6,172 nucleotides of DNA from NCBI GenBank assembly GCA_948467695.1, contig CAOKFJ010000122.1, positions 1 to 6,172 on the forward strand. Reading direction: 5' to 3'. Shown here piece by piece: positions 5,370-6,172 of this stretch; the stretch's first letter is position 1; each line of letters starts with the position of its first letter. The position numbers and the translations under genes are program-made. Source of the stretch: an uncultured Allobaculum sp. (lineage in GTDB: Bacteria > Bacillota_I > Bacilli_A > Erysipelotrichales > Erysipelotrichaceae). The notes below the pieces were generated by a model, which worked only from the letters and a program-made list of their open reading frames with translations, did not search any database and was not told the origin of the DNA.

Positions 5370-5870
5370 TTATTCTGTTTCATCGCTTTCTGAAAAGCGC
5401 AGTGCCAGCTGCTTGCGAAGATTCTGATTGTACAGTTCTACAGTGGCAAGCATATGCGCGAAATCGTCAGGTGCGATTGATGACAGAGTGGCCTCTTCGG
5501 CTTCTCTGATCTTTTTTAGCATCGGAAGACATTCCTGCTCTCCTTTTTCGGTGAAGGCGAGACCTTTTGTTTTTCGATTTCCTGGAATAGGAACAAGTTT
5601 GATCCAGCCGCGTTTGACCATCTTCATGCAGGCGGAGTTGATGGTCTGCACAGGAATGCGCAGAACACGGGACAATGTTGCCTGACTGAGAGGCTCATCA
5701 GAAGATTGTTCCATCGCAAGAAGAATCCACAATTCGTTTTCAGTGATGTTCTTGTCTCTGACGCAGACAAGGTACAGGTCCCAGGTGTCGAATTCAAGCT
5801 GCTTGAAGTGAAGAAGCTTATTGTCAATGATGGCTGGGTGGGGTGTGAATGGTTCAAAGGGATGACGCAT
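5370..5870 (-). CDS. MarR-family winged-helix transcriptional regulator
   Basis: A 166-residue protein with the MarR layout: an N-terminal dimerisation helix (about 18-38), then the winged helix-turn-helix. Helix TENELWILLAM (43-53) is followed by LSQATLSRVLRIP (61-73) and recognition helix VQTINSACMKMVKRGWI (74-90). The wing KLVPIPGNRKTKGLAFTEKG (91-110) has the family's basic tip and closing T-x-K-G, and C-terminal dimer helices span 111-160. MarR proteins bind palindromic DNA as dimers and usually repress themselves or a neighbour until a ligand or oxidant releases them. AGGAG lies 7 bases before the ATG (5870-5868). An inverted repeat at 5928-5947 in the leader is a candidate operator. 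The gene points away from whatever lies beyond the right edge, where a -35 box begins, so a divergent target is likely but unseen. The only cysteines are at 36, 81 and 114; redox sensing cannot be judged. Confidence 0.9.
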   Translation of the reverse strand: MRHPFEPFTPHPAIIDNKLLHFKQLEFDTWDLYLVCVRDKNITENELWILLAMEQSSDEPLSQATLSRVLRIPVQTINSACMKMVKRGWIKLVPIPGNRKTKGLAFTEKGEQECLPMLKKIREAEEATLSSIAPDDFAHMLATVELYNQNLRKQLALRFSESDETE

Positions 5871-5927
5871 GATGATTCTCCTAAAATGCGAATTGCGGGC
5901 CGTATGCCTGGCAAGATCTGGCGTACA

Positions 5928-5947
5928 TCCATTCGGAAATGAATGGA
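5928..5947. promoter_or_regulatory. Palindromic candidate operator of the MarR-type regulator
   Basis: TCCATTC (5928-5934) and GAATGGA (5941-5947) form perfect 7-base arms around GGAAAT, about 20 bases in all, the size and form of MarR-family binding sites. It sits 57 bases upstream of the regulator's start codon, downstream of the likely promoter, where a bound dimer could block transcription. GACATGTC (5946-5953), an 8-base palindrome, overlaps its right end. Confidence 0.5.
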
Positions 5948-5974
5948 CATGTCGATATTGATTGATTTTTAATA

Positions 5975-6004
5975 TATATATCTATTTAAACACAGAAAAA
6001 GCAA
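5975..6004 (-). promoter_or_regulatory. Possible promoter of the MarR-type gene
   Basis: On the minus strand TTGCTT (6004-5999) and TATATA (5980-5975) are separated by 18 bases. The surrounding TATATATATT run makes the exact -10 uncertain. The resulting leader would be about 100 bases and would contain the palindrome at 5928-5947. Confidence 0.35.
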
Positions 6005-6172
6005 ACACCCGAACGAGATACAGAAAGAATACCGATGTCTGCAGACGGGTCGTGAATTTGGACATACTCAAGAAGCAGAATATGGAATAAAAGACGAGAA
6101 AGGATTGATGAAGAAACTCTGAAAAATTATTAAGAAAAAAAATATAGTTTTTGTTGACAGCGCATTAAGAGC
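6005..6172. other. Intergenic DNA to the right of the MarR-type promoter
   Basis: No gene can be supported in these 168 bases. They contain the 10-base palindrome GTCTGCAGAC (6037-6046) and an A/T-rich tract (6120-6153) leading into the -35 box at 6154. Confidence 0.55.
6154..6159 (+). promoter_or_regulatory. Consensus -35 box of a promoter cut by the window edge
   Basis: TTGACA matches the sigma-A -35 consensus exactly and follows an A/T tract (about 6120-6153) that resembles an UP element. The -10 would fall at about 6177, beyond the window, so the promoter cannot be confirmed. Confidence 0.45.

Noticed and set aside
1..6172. Mobile element, CRISPR array, tRNA or rRNA
   Set aside because: No transposase or integrase frame, no terminal repeats with target duplication, no regularly spaced repeats, and no tRNA or rRNA sequence could be recognised on either strand.

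Overview
The window looks like chromosomal DNA of a low-to-moderate GC member of the Bacillota. The evidence is the rpsB-tsf arrangement, AGGAGG-type ribosome binding sites, compact hairpin-plus-T-run terminators, a Gram-positive style M15 lipoprotein, and operator-like AAAGCG/CGCTTT sequences resembling CcpA/LacI-family sites. The long basic tail on the putative S2 protein hints at an Erysipelotrichia-like lineage, but that placement is a guess.

Layout. Bases 1-205 hold the 3' end of a gene that is most likely rpsB (ribosomal protein S2). After 23 bases comes tsf (elongation factor Ts, 229-1122), closed by a strong terminator (1161-1204). A gene-poor stretch of about 560 bases follows. It holds one doubtful small ORF (1310-1477) and an operator-like tandem repeat plus palindrome (1491-1517). 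Three cell-envelope genes then run on the + strand, each closed by its own terminator: a GtrA-family four-helix membrane protein (1769-2185), a secreted lipoprotein with an M15 D,D/L,D-peptidase fold (2332-3222), and a polytopic O-antigen ligase/polymerase-like protein with an unusual serine-rich tail (3638-5032). The last of these is preceded by about 400 non-coding bases with a cluster of AAAGCG/CGCTTT inverted repeats and an extended -10 element. On the minus strand lies a MarR-family regulator (5870-5370), with a minus-strand terminator at 5211-5177 and a palindromic candidate operator (5928-5947) in its leader. At the right edge a consensus -35 box (TTGACA, 6154-6159) behind an A/T tract suggests a rightward gene starting just outside the window.

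How the parts relate. The left end is translation machinery. The three middle genes all have plausible jobs in building or trimming cell-surface glycopolymers or peptidoglycan: lipid-linked sugar translocation, peptide trimming, and glycan polymerisation or ligation. The terminators between them argue against a single operon, so any functional link is inference. The MarR regulator may control itself and/or the divergent gene to the right. I found no mobile element, CRISPR array, tRNA, rRNA or clear defence system. This is mostly an ordinary housekeeping and envelope region, and its main interest lies in regulatory DNA.
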